Of a stretch of DNA of 64,000 nt, positions 34,139-47,100 are shown piece by piece (within the stretch, counting starts at the first letter, position 1; each line of letters begins with the position of its first letter). Origin of the DNA: Hypericum androsaemum (Eukaryota > Streptophyta > Magnoliopsida > Malpighiales > Hypericaceae). The notes beneath the pieces were generated by a model. The model made no database searches. It was not told where the DNA came from and saw only the letters and a program-made list of their open reading frames with translations. Where the stretch lies: the NCBI GenBank assembly GCA_963995505.1, contig OZ023181.1, forward strand, positions 5,245,487 through 5,309,486. Reading direction: 5' to 3'. Position numbers and translations under genes: made by a program.

Positions 34139-35914
34139 AGGGGTTGATTTTACTTTTACTCATCCGTCAGATTGATCCCTAACTTGGTAATTTAGGAGTC
34201 GTTGCAGATTTTATTTTATAACGGGGCCCCACAAATACTTTTGGTATATCCAACTGAGTGGTAATTGTATGATGGTCGGTCATGAGTCACTTTATCTCTT
34301 GTATATTTTATTAAAAAATAAATATTTTGTATAAAACAATCATCATAAAATTATTCGTACGATCAGAAATAAAAATAAGATGAGGGATGAGAGCTGCAGC
34401 CTCATGTGAGTAAGAGCCCACCCGGACGATGAAGCGGGGGCGGCCGGGACTACACGTGATTTGTCTGTTAAAATTCCATGATTTGAGCTCCAACTTTTAA
34501 GTGTGTACATATTCACAAGTTTTTGAACTTTTAGCTCTTTGAACAAATTAATTTCAAGTACACGATACAAACTAGGGAATGCTCTTTGAACTATATCTAG
34601 AGTAATCTGAAACTTTCAATTCGGTGAAAGTTGCAAAATTTTGGTTGACTAAGCTATAAGATATTGACGATATTCCAGTTTTTCATTTTCCAACGCAGGC
34701 ATAAGTAGATAACACACGAGGAACAATGCGCTTCGACTTCGATTAATCAAGACAAGCAACTTTCGTAGTTGTTGGGAAGCTGGTAGCTAGAAATAATTAA
34801 TTAACGAGGACAATTCGAGATCCCCCATTCGGATCGAGACAATTTCCAAATCCTTATTGGCTATTAATATAATAATTACTCATAGTAGTGTGAGGAAAAT
34901 TTCTTGAAATGAAGTCGAGATGTTACACGATGCTGAATTGATTGGCAAAGCATTCCAACAGTCGCTATCCAAAAGGCCAACATTACGAGTATTGATGATT
35001 TAATTAAGAATTTTGAGTTCGAGTAATTGGAAATATACAGTTCAAAAAATTTACATATTTATTGGAGAATATTGTAATTATTCAAAAAATTTACCTAGTT
35101 CAAATTTTGATTTTTTCGTATTTGTAAATTTACATAAAAAATATTACACGTGGGTTTTAACCCTAAATTTCTGTCAAATTATTCTACATCTTGTATTATT
35201 AAGCTAAATATTTTTTAATTAAAATTTGGAGTAGAAGACTTTGTGAATATTCGGATTTGAAACATTAAAAAAAACTTACTAGTATTGGTGATATTAGACT
35301 CCAAGTAAAGCGACCTCGGAAGATGGCGACAACACTAGCTCTGTACAAAGTTGATGTATGTGTTGACCATGACTGCCACCAATAATAAATTTAGGTTGGT
35401 TGAAGGTAAATTATTGCCTCCAAAAGTTATATCTCAAAGACTTCGGATTGCACAAATGAGACGATTGCATTTCTTTCATCTATCCCACTCTTCAGGAATA
35501 GTTTTGTTTGCAAAAAGAGTAATTTTAAATTATTGGTCACAACATACTGAAAATAATTTTCGCATTAAAAAATATAGCTTACAAACATATATTGTGTCCT
35601 AATCCCGTAGATTCAGACATTATAACCTAAACGTGTATAACAAAGTTCACAAGTGTTATTTTTTTTCCACCATCTACAAACGTCTACAGCAAAACAGCAT
35701 GCTCGTAACTGCTGCCAAATTATGGTCAGTTTCAAGGAACACGAGAAATAGTTGGTGGCAAAAAAATTAACACTCGAGATCTTTGTTCTACTCGTTTAGG
35801 CCATAGTGTCTAAATCTAAGGGATTAGGAATTTAAGAAAAAGTGAGTTGTTTTTTAAGATGCTAAATAATTAAGTTGGTATTTGGACTTCGATGTCCTAT
35901 TTCTGGTGTAGGAA
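34139..35914. other. AT-rich intergenic DNA, no gene seen
   Basis: Short frames only (up to 83 codons at 35351), no recognisable motif, RNA gene or transposon border. Confidence 0.5.
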
Positions 35915-35927
35915 AAATAGACGATAT

Positions 35928-37967
35928 ATTTTTTTGATAAGTAAATACACTTTATTAAAGAAGAGTAGGGGAGAAAAACTGTAACAAACGAAAGTAAAGG
36001 CAAATAAAACGAAACATATCTACAACAAGCTAACAACCCCCACAATACAAATTACCTAACTCGAAGGGAATCCCAAAATAAATCTAGCTCCTGCGAGCCG
36101 ATATCCTTCAAGGTTTTTGCCCAAAATAGCCACTCGCGTGTCCGAAAGAAGATGGAATGCTTGAGAAGTTTCAATTCACATTGTTTTTCCTCGGAAATTA
36201 CCTGGTTCCTATGATTCCATAAACCCCAGGTAATAGCTCCAAACAAAGTGAACCAAACCTTCCCTTCCATGCCATTACTGGAAAGACCACGCCAATTGGA
36301 GAGCGCCGTCTCAATAGATGAGAAGCCACACCACGAAAAACCCAACTTGTTCACGAAGTAATCCCAAATTGCTCTTGAGAAAGGGCAAAGGAGGAGGAGA
36401 TGTGTAGCCGACTCGTCTTGATCCAAACAAAAGGGGCAAAGAGCCTCTCACGCCTGTATTCGTCGCATCCTGATGAGAGTGTCACGGGTCGAAATTCTGT
36501 TTTGGATTGATTTCCACAAAAAGCACTCAACCTTGAGGGGAATAAGACCAGACCAGACCTTCCTAAGCTCGCCAATCAACGGAGTAGACACGAAATTAAG
36601 CTCCCACACATGCCGCCTCCAAGTCTTAGCTGAGAACCCATTTTCATCCCACCTCCAATTGATCGAATCGCTGGAGTCCATGCACAAATGGGTCGCATTT
36701 AAGATCACCATGAGCTCTAGCAGCATGTCCTCCTCGTACACTCTGAAAGATCTTTGCCAAAGTAGATTCCACGTCCAAATCCCATTGCACCAGTAGCCAC
36801 AATCTGCCACCTTGGAACCTTGTTGTAAGGAAATCATGTGCAGCCTTTCAAATCTGTCTTTAAGGCAGACTTCAGCCGTCCAGTTGTCATCCCAAAAGAA
36901 CAAACTCTTGCCATCACCAGTCTTTAGCTCAATGCCATCCACAAAGTCTCTCCTAATTGCCTCGCCATCCAAAGCTACCCTAGCAATTTGCTTCCAATTG
37001 CTACCAGCATTTCCAGACGGGAAAGAGATCGAAGAAGAACATTGAAAAGTATGAATACCTGTCACCACTTGAGACCAAAGTGAGTCTTTATTCACACAAA
37101 ATTTCCATATCCATTTGAGTAGTAAGGACTTGTTCATCAAAGACATCGATTCAAACCCCAAACCCCCCAAATCTTTGGGTCTACAAACCGAATCCCAGCA
37201 CACAAGAGACGCCTTTGACACTTCCATATCTCCATATCACAAGAAACGACGCAACCGACGTTCAATATCTTCGCAAACACCCACCGACAATGGGAACATT
37301 GATAAGTAGTAGATAAGCAGACAAGAAAGGACTGATCTAATTAGTGTCACCCGACCACCAAAAGATAATAAGTTACCTTTCCAATTCCCCAGCTGACGAT
37401 CGATAGCCTCAGTCACAGGCTTCCAACCTGATTTTCTCCACATTCTATCACCCAAAGGAAGACCCAAGTACCTAAAAGGGAGATTTTCACATCCACAGCC
37501 CCCCATACGGACCAGAGCAGCCAAATACGATTCAACCACATTAACAGGAATAATTGATGCCTTACTCAAGTTTACAAGCAATCCCGAAGCAAGACAAAAA
37601 AGGGACATAATAAGCTTCAAGTTTTGGACACTCCTTACAGAGAATTTCGAAAAGAGAAGAGTGTTGTCAGTGTACTGAAGGATGTTAAGCTTCAATTGGG
37701 ACTTGGGAATCTCAATTCCATCAATTAGGCCCAGCGAATCTGCCTTAGAGACAAGAGCACGGAGTCCTTTGGCTGCCATTAGGAAGAGAAAAGGTGAAAG
37801 GGAATCCCCTTGCCTTAGTCCCCTATACAATTTGAAAAGCTTTGTTGGCGAACCATTAATCAAGATAGAAGAGCGTTCACCTGTAGCACAGCTCCGAATC
37901 CACCTCCTCCAATTAGATCCGAAGCCCATTGACGATTGGGTTTCATCAAGATAGTCCCAGTTAACGC
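35928..37967 (-). mobile_element. L1-type LINE, 5'-truncated (LINE-1)
   Basis: The element is read on the minus strand and is 2,040 bp long. A 13-bp target duplication, AAATAGACGATAT, lies at 35915-35927 and 37968-37980. The T-run next to the left copy (ATTTTTTTG on plus) is the minus-strand poly(A) tail. Only the second half of the reverse transcriptase and the C-terminal zinc-binding region remain, the usual outcome of incomplete target-primed reverse transcription. Confidence 0.9.
36052..37929 (-). pseudogene. LINE-1 reverse transcriptase, truncated and broken
   Basis: The frame 37929-37237 covers RT motifs: LRQGDSLSPFLF, then the catalytic block as LQYTDNTLLF, where functional LINEs have (F/Y)ADD. 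Both the Ala and the second Asp are changed, so activity is lost. A stop at 37237 is followed by 37227-36448, the post-RT region (KDLGGLGFESMSLMNKSLL). After a further frame change, 36575-36052 gives the reverse-transcriptase zinc-binding domain (CPFC...THLLLLCPFS). The endonuclease domain is missing through 5' truncation. Confidence 0.9.
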
Positions 37968-38353
37968 AAATAGACGATATGTTAATTTTGCGAAAAATTG
38001 AGTATTATCTTATAAAACACAACTAAAATACGGCCTAAACCATATCCAGCGAAAATGACCCGTTCCCTCACCGTGACGAGACCGAGCCGCCCCTAAACCA
38101 GATCCGTCGAGACAAGCCTCCAAATACGATCCGCGACAAATTCGACTGTGCTCGACTCTAGATATTCACAAAAAATTCTACTTAATTGACGAAAATTTAC
38201 CACATGACAACGAGCATTGCATTATAATGTATTATTTATTGACGTCAGATCTATGAAGAGAACGAATGAGCTATTTAACAGGCCGCGTAGAATACAATTG
38301 AACGGTATTTCCAACCAACAAAGGGTTGCTCGCCCGCCATACTGACTTAGGCA

Positions 38354-41300
38354 TCAATATAGGGAGTTGTAGGTGAAGCAGGTAGCAACTATGGAGAATA
38401 CGCAAATCAAGAGTGAAGGGATGAGGGTGACGTTCAAGAGCATGCTGTCCCCCAAGTAACCCGCCAGGGTAATACTTACATCCGCAACTACACGAGCGAG
38501 TGTCCCTGCTTCCGTTGACAGTAGCCCGCCGTTGTAGGTACCACGCGAAAGCCGAGACGACATGACCCGGGAGAGTAATGATAAGTTGACCCCTGCAAGA
38601 AGAACAATGCCAGTTTCGACGTCCAATTAGCTGAGGAAACTAGCCACTATTCGCTCTATATATGATGATGATGATGATACACCTCGGCCTCGAAGGTCCT
38701 GCTACTCTCAGGAGCTGTTGCTTCCTCTTTACAAGTATTAAATCTAGTAACAGAAGAAAGATTTCTTACCTTCAAGTACTTCAGCCGAAACAAACATGAT
38801 TAGCCCTGAGATGACATACTGTGCGGCCGTGTACTTCACCACTTGGAAGCTAAAAAGTATGCCAATGCAAACGACGATCTCTGAAGCCAATAAAATTTGC
38901 CTGCAATTTGGCAGAAACGCCATTAATATGATCGTACGAGTAACTATGAAGATTTGGATCGGACTAAGATCCGGTGAACAGAATAAACAGAGGAAGTAGG
39001 GCATCCATCTATCAGCATCTTTACTCATTCGGGAAGTACCTGTCTTCAAATATGTTACTGATATAGCTTCCGATGAGAATATTCACTGGAAGAACCGTTA
39101 AGCCGAGACTGGCAAGAAAGATAGCCACTGCCGTTGTAGACCAACCAAAGTAGTACGAGGTGACAACACTTGATTCTGAGAGCAGAATTTCCATAGAATA
39201 CTTGAGCATGAAGTATATTAGCAGCTGAACCTGTTGACAAGGAACATGATTTAATTTTCTAAGCATCACAAACAGGCCCATAGAACCTTATTTAATAGCA
39301 CTAATCTGATAAATGCTGAAATTTATCCAAGTAGGAGAAGTATACATACAAAGCCATCAGTTACTAGAAATTGAGGAGAACAGACAGCTGTATCACTAAT
39401 TTGAAAGATTTGCAAATGGCAAAGCGAAAGAAGGTCAGGTACCTTTACAGATGGGGTAAGCAACCTATAAGCAGATGCAAGAGAGTTGGCCGGTCTACGA
39501 GATTCCTCAGGAGCCTCCTCACTATCATCATACTCTCCATCATCATCTTCATCTTGTTTCTCTTCAGAACTCGAGAGTAACGGCTGTTTAATACCCTTCT
39601 CAAGTGCATCATTGTTAGCAGTTTCTACATAAGAATCCACTGTTAGCACATGCTATTGAATCATAACATGTCAAGAACATATGTGTATGGCAATCAGCTT
39701 CAGAGATGAACGTCATCCAGGAGAACTGATATCGCTAATTTAAAATAACAACAGACAACAAAGGGATGAAATGTTTGCATACCAAAGACAAAAGCTGTTG
39801 GGATTGTGATCAATATAAGGAATGGATATTTAATCAAGGTTCTCTTACCACCACTAGGCTGCTGCGCAGCACTGGCCTCTTCAATGTCGTGTTTAGGTTC
39901 TCTAAATGAGATCCATAACCATACAAGATAAACCAACCAAGCAACAGACATCACCCAGCCCGGCAAAGTGTCTTGATTGAATGTGAGCTTGTAAATTTTA
40001 AAATCACTCTGAAGAACTCCAGCAAGAGCAGGACCACAGGCCATCCCGAGGGCACTGGCACTAACAAAGGCTGCTGACGCCTGCATGCGAAGTTTAATTG
40101 GTACACGATCACTGATGTACCGGCGGTTTACAGCTCTTGCAGATCCGAACCTGTGTCGATAACATTTGTTCAAGCTTGATCCTTCTGGAACAACATTGTA
40201 GTTTTAATACCACCTTCAAGAACAGGAAAGTACTTACCCACAAAAAAGACGGCCAACTAAGAGAAGCGCTATTGAGTCGCAATCGTATGCCAAAGCATAC
40301 AAAGCATTTCCGATTAGTAGAACGATGCTGCTAAATACAAGGGGTCTGCAGTAGGATTTATTGGACCAAGCACTAAAATAGACCGAGGAGAACACCTGTG
40401 CCACTGCCATTGCTCCGATAACAACACCACAAACTGTCGCTGGGGCTCCAAGGCTCTTGGAGTAATCATCCGCAGTTGGAACAATGATATATGTATTAAC
40501 CATGTACAAAAATGTATTAACCAAGTTCAACAGAAGAGACATAAAATGGTATCCTCGATCTTCAATCTGTTCCTCCACCACCGGGGCTGGTAGTTCTTCA
40601 ACACCAATTAATGCATGCTTCGCCAAGAAGTTGAGAAAGTTTGTTGAATATGTTAACCTGTCAACAGCTGCTTTGATGGCATCAACCACCGGATCCTGCA
40701 GACCAAGTTTAGAGTTACTTCCACTGAAGCGCAAAACCGCAAACTCTGATTCCAGCAGGCCAAAGTTAGAAAGAGAGACTTAAAAGAAAGAAACCTGAAA
40801 TGGCAGAGCAGGCTGGTCATAAATGGAGAGGTAGCTTCCCTGATGTTCCTGGAGTTCATGAATATTGCGAGAAACAGCTCCAACAACAGCTCCAAGACCC
40901 TACAATTTCTACAGTCGTCAATTCAACAGAACGAACCACAACATAGAAAGACGCTGAACATCTCATTTCAGGCAAATTACCACATGCTTGAACACTTGTT
41001 GAAGCTGGGAGTAAGGATGATTAGCCCGAGTTTTCACATAATAATCAGTGAATCTATATCCAAAGCGCTTGTCGAACTTCTTCAGTATCTTACGCAGACC
41101 AACAGCATTGATCTCAACAAAATATAGAAGCTTTAGCAGATCTCGTCCCACTTCTTTATACCCTTCCCTCAACCCGGAGATCCTCGAAATATCTGCTTGC
41201 CGCTGGATAGCCTCCTGCTGCTCATTGAGCTTAGCAATCCTACTAGCAAGCACCCCCTGTTGTTCCAGAATGAACAGGACAATCTTCTCGATCTGATAAA

Positions 41301-41629
41301 AAAAAAATTAGCATCAGAATTTGAACCACTGTGACATGCAAGCACGAAGCTGGTACCTGATTATCAAGCATTCTCGAGAAATCCTTGAGAACGTGTCGGC
41401 GATCTTGAGTTCCGACCTCTATTTGGTGAGCGTATTGCCGCACTTTCTTCTTCATTAACTTGTAATTGATATAGTATCTGAATAATAAAAGCAACAAACA
41501 ACATAAAATAAAATAAAACAACCAATGGTATAAACATACGAAAGTCGGTCGCAATACGTAATGATTTTATATATACCCTTGCCATTCTTCATTTTGTCTT
41601 TCCTTCAACTTCTTCCCAAAGGCAACCAT
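38354..41629 (-). CDS. SPX-MFS vacuolar phosphate transporter (PHT5/VPT family, 697 aa, 10 exons)
   Basis: Family members sit in the tonoplast and move inorganic phosphate into the vacuole; the SPX domain senses inositol pyrophosphates. Coding exons in order: 41629-41577, 41477-41357, 41292-40981, 40899-40795, 40695-40238, 40150-39849, 39624-39443, 39230-39040, 38900-38770, 38592-38354. All borders are GT/AG; the sum is 2,094 nt, an exact frame. Residues 1-150 form the SPX domain, with the basic ligand surface [11 protein letters not shown] (19-29) and [11 protein letters not shown] (124-134). About 250-697 is a major-facilitator core with some ten hydrophobic helices, including [13 protein letters not shown] and [15 protein letters not shown] loop motifs. 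The central cytosolic loop (about 451-511) is acidic ([14 protein letters not shown]). The length and N-terminus [11 protein letters not shown] match the plant family. The UTR carries a probable intron, with an acceptor at about 41636. It is intact and probably functional. I cannot tell which PHT5 paralogue it is. Confidence 0.96.
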
Positions 41630-42186
41630 CGCTTACTGCAACAAGAAACCTCACTTCAAAACCGAAAATCAGACAAGCACAAGAACACATACAAAAAAAA
41701 AAAAATACCGCGCTTCAGTCTTCCCGCCTAATTCACTCGGTCACCTCACAATTGAAGCGCAGCAAACCTCTCTTCTTTCGCGTTTTCCACAAATAATTGA
41801 TAAAAGACTCCAATCATTTAAAAAAAAACAACGATATGAAACGGCGACGAGTAGAGGAGGTTTTAAAGCCTTATTTATGATTACGAATGTAAAATTTGGG
41901 AGAGTCGTTCCTAAATAGATCCCGAGTTCGAAGAATAACAGATAATAATCACAACAACAACAACAAAAGAAGAAGAAAGCACGGGGGAAAGGCCGCAACG
42001 GAAAAGAGAGGTAGGGAAAAGAGGTGGACCAGAAGAGCAGCGAGATCGCTTTCCACAATATTATCGCCTCCTTAAACCCGATTTCTTATTCTCTTTTTTT
42101 TTTCCTCTGTGAATCTTTTAGGGGAAAATGGAATAAAGGTAGTGGTGATGGTGATGGTGATGGTGATGGTGGTGGTGGTGATCCTT
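41630..42186 (-). promoter_or_regulatory. 5' UTR with intron of the SPX-MFS gene
   Basis: An acceptor-like TTGCAG ends 6 nt upstream of the start codon, so the leader is probably interrupted by an intron. The donor could not be fixed by eye. The leader includes a CTTCTT/TTGTTG-rich stretch near 41950-41980. Confidence 0.5.
42144..42181. repeat. GGTGAT hexanucleotide microsatellite in the SPX-MFS promoter
   Basis: The plus strand shows GGTGAT repeated about four to five times, then GGTGGTGGTG. It sits between the predicted TATA box and the expected transcription start, so copy-number changes would alter core-promoter spacing. Confidence 0.85.
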
Positions 42187-42193
42187 CTTTATA
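42187..42193 (-). promoter_or_regulatory. Candidate TATA box of the SPX-MFS gene
   Basis: The minus strand reads AAATATAAAG about 560 bp upstream of the start codon. That fits the long intron-containing leader. This is a sequence-pattern prediction only. Confidence 0.45.
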
Positions 42194-42463
42194 TTTAGGG
42201 AAAAGGTGAGGTGGGAGAGAGAGAGGGGGTAAGAGGTGTACTTTTGTGACACTGACCCACGTGGGAATTGCGGAGAGGTGGGCCCCCTGCTGACCCATAA
42301 TTAATGAAATCATGAGGGCGACGACAAAGTTGGGTGTTGCGGTGTTGGTTTTTTCCCCCTTTTTCAACCTATTCAATTTTTTAAAGTTTTAATATATAGA
42401 GACGAGTATTATTAGATCTATTTTACGAATCATTTTTCTAAGAAGAATATTTTTTACATTATT

Positions 42464-42771
42464 TGTTGTTTGTCGGAGGTGGTGTACTTGATTGAGATCT
42501 TTAATAGTCGAGGTAAGAGTTAAACTCTTTCTCCGTAAGACGAGATTGCCCCGTATTTAGTGCTTACGGGCTGCGGCAATCGTCCCCAAGATACAACGAC
42601 TAGGCTGCTTCCGAGTTCGTAGCACAACGATCCTCGAAGCTTTAGGCGAACCTTAGATATTCAGACTTTTCTGAGAGAGAGAGAGAGAGAGAGAGATAGA
42701 GAAAACTATAATGCTAATGAATGCTTATGCACTTGTAGTTGGGATCAAATGCAAATGAGGGGGATGGGCCT

Positions 42772-42811
<40 letters not shown>

Positions 42812-43488
42812 CTACAATGCTAATGAATGCTTATGCACTTGTAGTTGGGATCAGATGCAAATGAGGGGAAGGGGCCTATTTATAGGTGCTGGATGGAGTG
42901 GAGGCAGGCACTTTCGAAGGGGCACGAAACAATTTCGAGGAAACACGTCTGTTCGGCCAACAAGCAGGCTACCCTTCAGCTGCCTCTTCGGCCAATTCGT
43001 TCGTGGCTCTTCGGAGGTCGTAGGCACCCCTTCGGTAGGCAGACAGCCCACTCGCGTCCCTTCAGTATTCTGAGAACTTTTGGATTCGCCTATGCACCCT
43101 TCAGGTTCGCTCGTAACCCTTCGACCTTCTGGAAGTCTTCGGGACGTTCTAGCCCTTCTGCCTCTTCGTCCGAGCTTCGGTAAAATTTTAAGGCTCCTCG
43201 CGACAATGCGCACGTGCCAAGTGCCAAGTGCGCCACAAAGCACTCATTGCGACCTGCGTCCAATGCGCTCGTGCTAGTACTCGCAGGCAGCCTCGGTCAG
43301 CTCTTCAGGTGGAATATTTAATGTTACACCAGCTTGGAGCTTCTCCTTATAAACATGGAAAATTCCCTTGCGATTTTCAATGTGGTAATGGTTCTTCCAT
43401 CTTTAGCTTGGGATTTTCAGCTTGGGATTTTCAGCTCGGGCCTTTCAGCTTGGGCCAAATGCATTAATTATGCATTCAAAACCCAACA
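42464..43488 (-). repeat. copia-3 3' LTR (1,025 bp) with an internal tandem duplication
   Basis: It begins TGTTGTTTGTCGG and ends ACCCAACA on the plus strand. Two copies of a ~100-bp segment lie in tandem (about 42676-42775 and 42776-42880), each led by an (AG)n run and followed by a TGCTAATGAATGCTTATGC marker. Segments such as GTGCGCCACAAAGC match the copia-2 LTR in opposite orientation, as expected for opposite strands. Confidence 0.85.
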
Positions 43489-44151
43489 ATCCCCCACATG
43501 AATGATGATTAATGCATGCTGACACTTTTAAGAAAAGTTTCAACGAAATATCATTGCATCGAGATAGGTAGCTTACGGCTTCGAACCTTCTCTACTAAGA
43601 TATTATCGGATTTACCTACTGCTCAGTGAACGCGGTGTCTTGAACTGGTCAGTTTTTTTATGTAAACCAAGACAATAACATTTACATAATGATATCTCTA
43701 ATATCCTTTGGTTCTCACGTTATGTCCGTTTCGGCCATGGACCTTATCTTGGATTCATAAGTATTTTTTCATTTGAAGCGGCCTCACTTCACACTTATAT
43801 AGGTGATCTCCCATCAAGAGTGTACTGCCATACTCCACCTTTTTCTTGGTATAGAAATCATTAAAAGCGTAGACGCTTAACCTTACCACACCTCTGCAGG
43901 TTCGCACTTGGGCAGCTTCTGAGAATGGGATGGGTTCCAAGTATTCATCTAAACCATCCATAACTTAGTTGTCTCATTGAACCAAGATTATGGGATCTCC
44001 ACTCATCATGGTTGAGTTACCGCTATGAACGTTCTTTAATGTGTGGGTCTTAACCCCATTCCCCTTACTGCTTTATACATTTGATCTCCGTTGATTCCTT
44101 TCATCAAAGGATCAGCTATGTTGTCCTTAGACTTCACATAATCAATGGTTA

Positions 44152-47100
44152 TTACTCCACTTGAGACTTCCCGTTGTATATAGTACTTTGTGCTCTGCCG
44201 ATTGCTAACATGCTATCACAATGTATCAATACAGGAGGCACAGGCTTGTTCCAATACGGAATATCCTCTAGGAAGTTTCTGAGCCACTCAGCTTCTTTCC
44301 CAGCTTTGTCTAGTGCTATAAACTCCACTCCATGGTGGATTGAGCTATGCACGTTTGTTTAGAAGATTTCTAGGACACTGCTCCTCCACCTATGGTGAAC
44401 ACATAACTACTAATAGATTTGAAATCTTTAGTGTCTGATATCCAATTTGCATCACTATATCCTTCCAATACAGCTAGATACCTAGTATAAAGTATGACAT
44501 GGTTCATGATATATTTTAGATAATTTAGAACTCTTTCCAGAGCTAGCCAGTGATTTGGTCCTGGATTGCTCGTGAATCTACTAAGCTTGCTAACTGAGTA
44601 TGCAATATGAGGGCGTGTACAATTTGTCAAGTACATCAGGCTCCCAATGATTCTTGCATACTTCAGTTGAGATACTGGGTCCCCTCTATTTTTAGCTAAG
44701 TGTAGACTCAGGTCTACTGGAGTCTTAGCCAGAGGTTTGTCAAAAGTATCGAATTTCTTGAGTACATTCTCAACGTAGTGAGATTGTGACAAGATAATTC
44801 CTTCAGTCGTCCTAAAGATTTTAATCCCTAGTATGACGTCATCTAGACCCATATCTTTCATGTCAAAGTTGTTCCTTAACATGTTCTTAGTTTTTACGAT
44901 AAGATCATTACTGCTTTTCATGATTAGCATGTCATCGACATACAGGCATACAATCACGTAAGCATCAGATGTGCCTTTAATGTATACACATTTATCATAC
45001 TCATTGATCTTAAAGCTATTTGACATCATTATTCTGTCAAATTTCTCATGCCATTATTTCGGCGCTTGTTTAAGCCCGTACAGTGACTTGACCAGCTTGT
45101 ACACTTTATGTTCTTGTTCGGGCGTAACAAACCCTTCAGATTATTCCATATATATTTCCTCTTCCAGTTCTCCATTTAAGAAAGCTATTTTTATATCCAT
45201 CTGATGTATCTCGAGGTTATAGAGTGCTGCGACAGCTATGAGCACTCTAATAGATGTGATTCTTGTGACCGGCGAATACGTGTCAAAAAAATCATATCCT
45301 TCCTTCTGTTTGAACCCTTTAGATACCAATCGAGCTTTGTACTTGTCGATTGATCCATCAGCTTTGTATTTCCTTTTAAGGATCCACTTGTAGCCTAAAA
45401 GTTTGTAACCTGGTGGGAGATCCACGATTTTTCACGTGTGATTTTGCATGATGGATTCTATCTCACTATTAATAGCTTCTTTCCAGAGAGGAGCATCCGG
45501 ACTAGATAATGCCTCTTGGATTGTCTCAGGTTTATTTTCTAACATATAATTTAGAAAATCTGGACCAAATAACTTGGCTACTTTGGTCCTCTTTCTCCAT
45601 CTAGGTTCCTCAGTACCTTGATCAGAGCCTTGTGTAGCTTCATAATTTCTTTTGTTTGAGCTTACTCATTTCGTTTCTTTTTTAGGAAAGATATTCTCAA
45701 AGAATGTTGCATTCCTTGATTCCATGATCATTCTCTCGTTGATTTCAGGGTTTTCAGACTTGTGCACTAGAAATTGGTATGCGCTACTGTTGTAGGCATA
45801 TCCGATAAAGATGCAGTCAACGGTCTTGGGTCCTATTATCACCCTTTTATGTGGAGGTATTTCTACCTTAGCTAGGCACCTCCAAACTTTAAGGTAACCG
45901 TAAGAAGGCTTTTTTCCTTTCCATAATTCATATGGGGTTTTGTTCCTTTTCTTGTGTGGCAATTTATTTAGAATGTGATTAGCTGAGAGTACAGCTTCCC
46001 CCCACATATTCTGGGGTAAGCCCGAGCTAATCAACATAGCACTCATCATCTCCTTAAGAGTTTGATTCTTGCATTCTGCCATGCCATTTGATTAAGGTGA
46101 ATATGGAGCAGTTGTTTGATGAATAATGCCATGCTGTTGGCAGAATTCTTCAAACGGAGCTACATATTCTCCCCCTCTATCACTTCAAATCATTTTGATT
46201 TTAGTGCTAAGTTAATTTTTAACCTCATTCTTATAACTCTTGAAAGCTTCTAGAGCTTCGTCTTTTCCTTTCAAGAGGTGTACATAACAGTACCTCGTAC
46301 AATCGTCAATAAATGTGATGAAATACTTTTTTCCTCCTCTAGTTTTCACTGAATGAAAAGGTGCTTTGGTCATTTTTTCCTCTACAAATACTTCACATTT
46401 ATTGTTTGGGTCAAACTCTATTTTAGACAATAAATTTAAACTTACTAATTTTCTTAGTGAGCTCAAATTTACGTGTCCTAATCTATCATGCCATAAGTTA
46501 GAACACTCAGCCAAGTAAAAAGAATTAATAACTTTATTAGGGCCATTAAAGACCCGTTTGACAGTTATTATATTCATCTTGAAGAGCCCCCTCTCGAGGT
46601 AACCCTTTTTTACAAAGGTACCAACCTTAGTCAATACAAACCTATCGGCCTCGAATACTAGTTTCATCCCAGCTTTGCTCAACAATGAGCCGGATACTAA
46701 ATTCTTACGAATATCAGAGACATGCAGCACATCCTTGAGGGTCAGCTCTTTTTCGGAGGTCAGCATCAGCAGCACCTGGCCTAGTCCGACTATGGGAGAA
46801 GTTGCGGAATTACCCATAAACAGCTTTCGTCCGTTGATCGGGATATAGGTCGAGAACATCTCATTGTCTGAGCAGATGTGTCAGGTTGCACTTGTGTCAA
46901 TGAACCACTCTCTTGGGTTATCTACCAGATTGGCTTCAAACACCACGGCGGATAGGTCTAGCTCAGACAGGACTTCGGCTAGATTAGCCTTCTCACGATC
47001 GTCCTTCTTTGGAAAGCGACAATCTTTAGCCATGTGATCGGGCTTGTCGCAGTTGTAGCAATTGTCCTTGATCTTCTTAGCTTTCTTTTGCTTTGGCTCT

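Noticed and set aside
36473..37045. Plus-strand frames opposite LINE-1
   Set aside because: They are shadows of the reverse-transcriptase coding strand.
42480..42620. Continuation of the SPX-MFS promoter
   Set aside because: The sequence is the end of the copia-3 LTR, sharing CGTAAGACGAGATTG with copia-2, so host promoter DNA stops at or before 42463.
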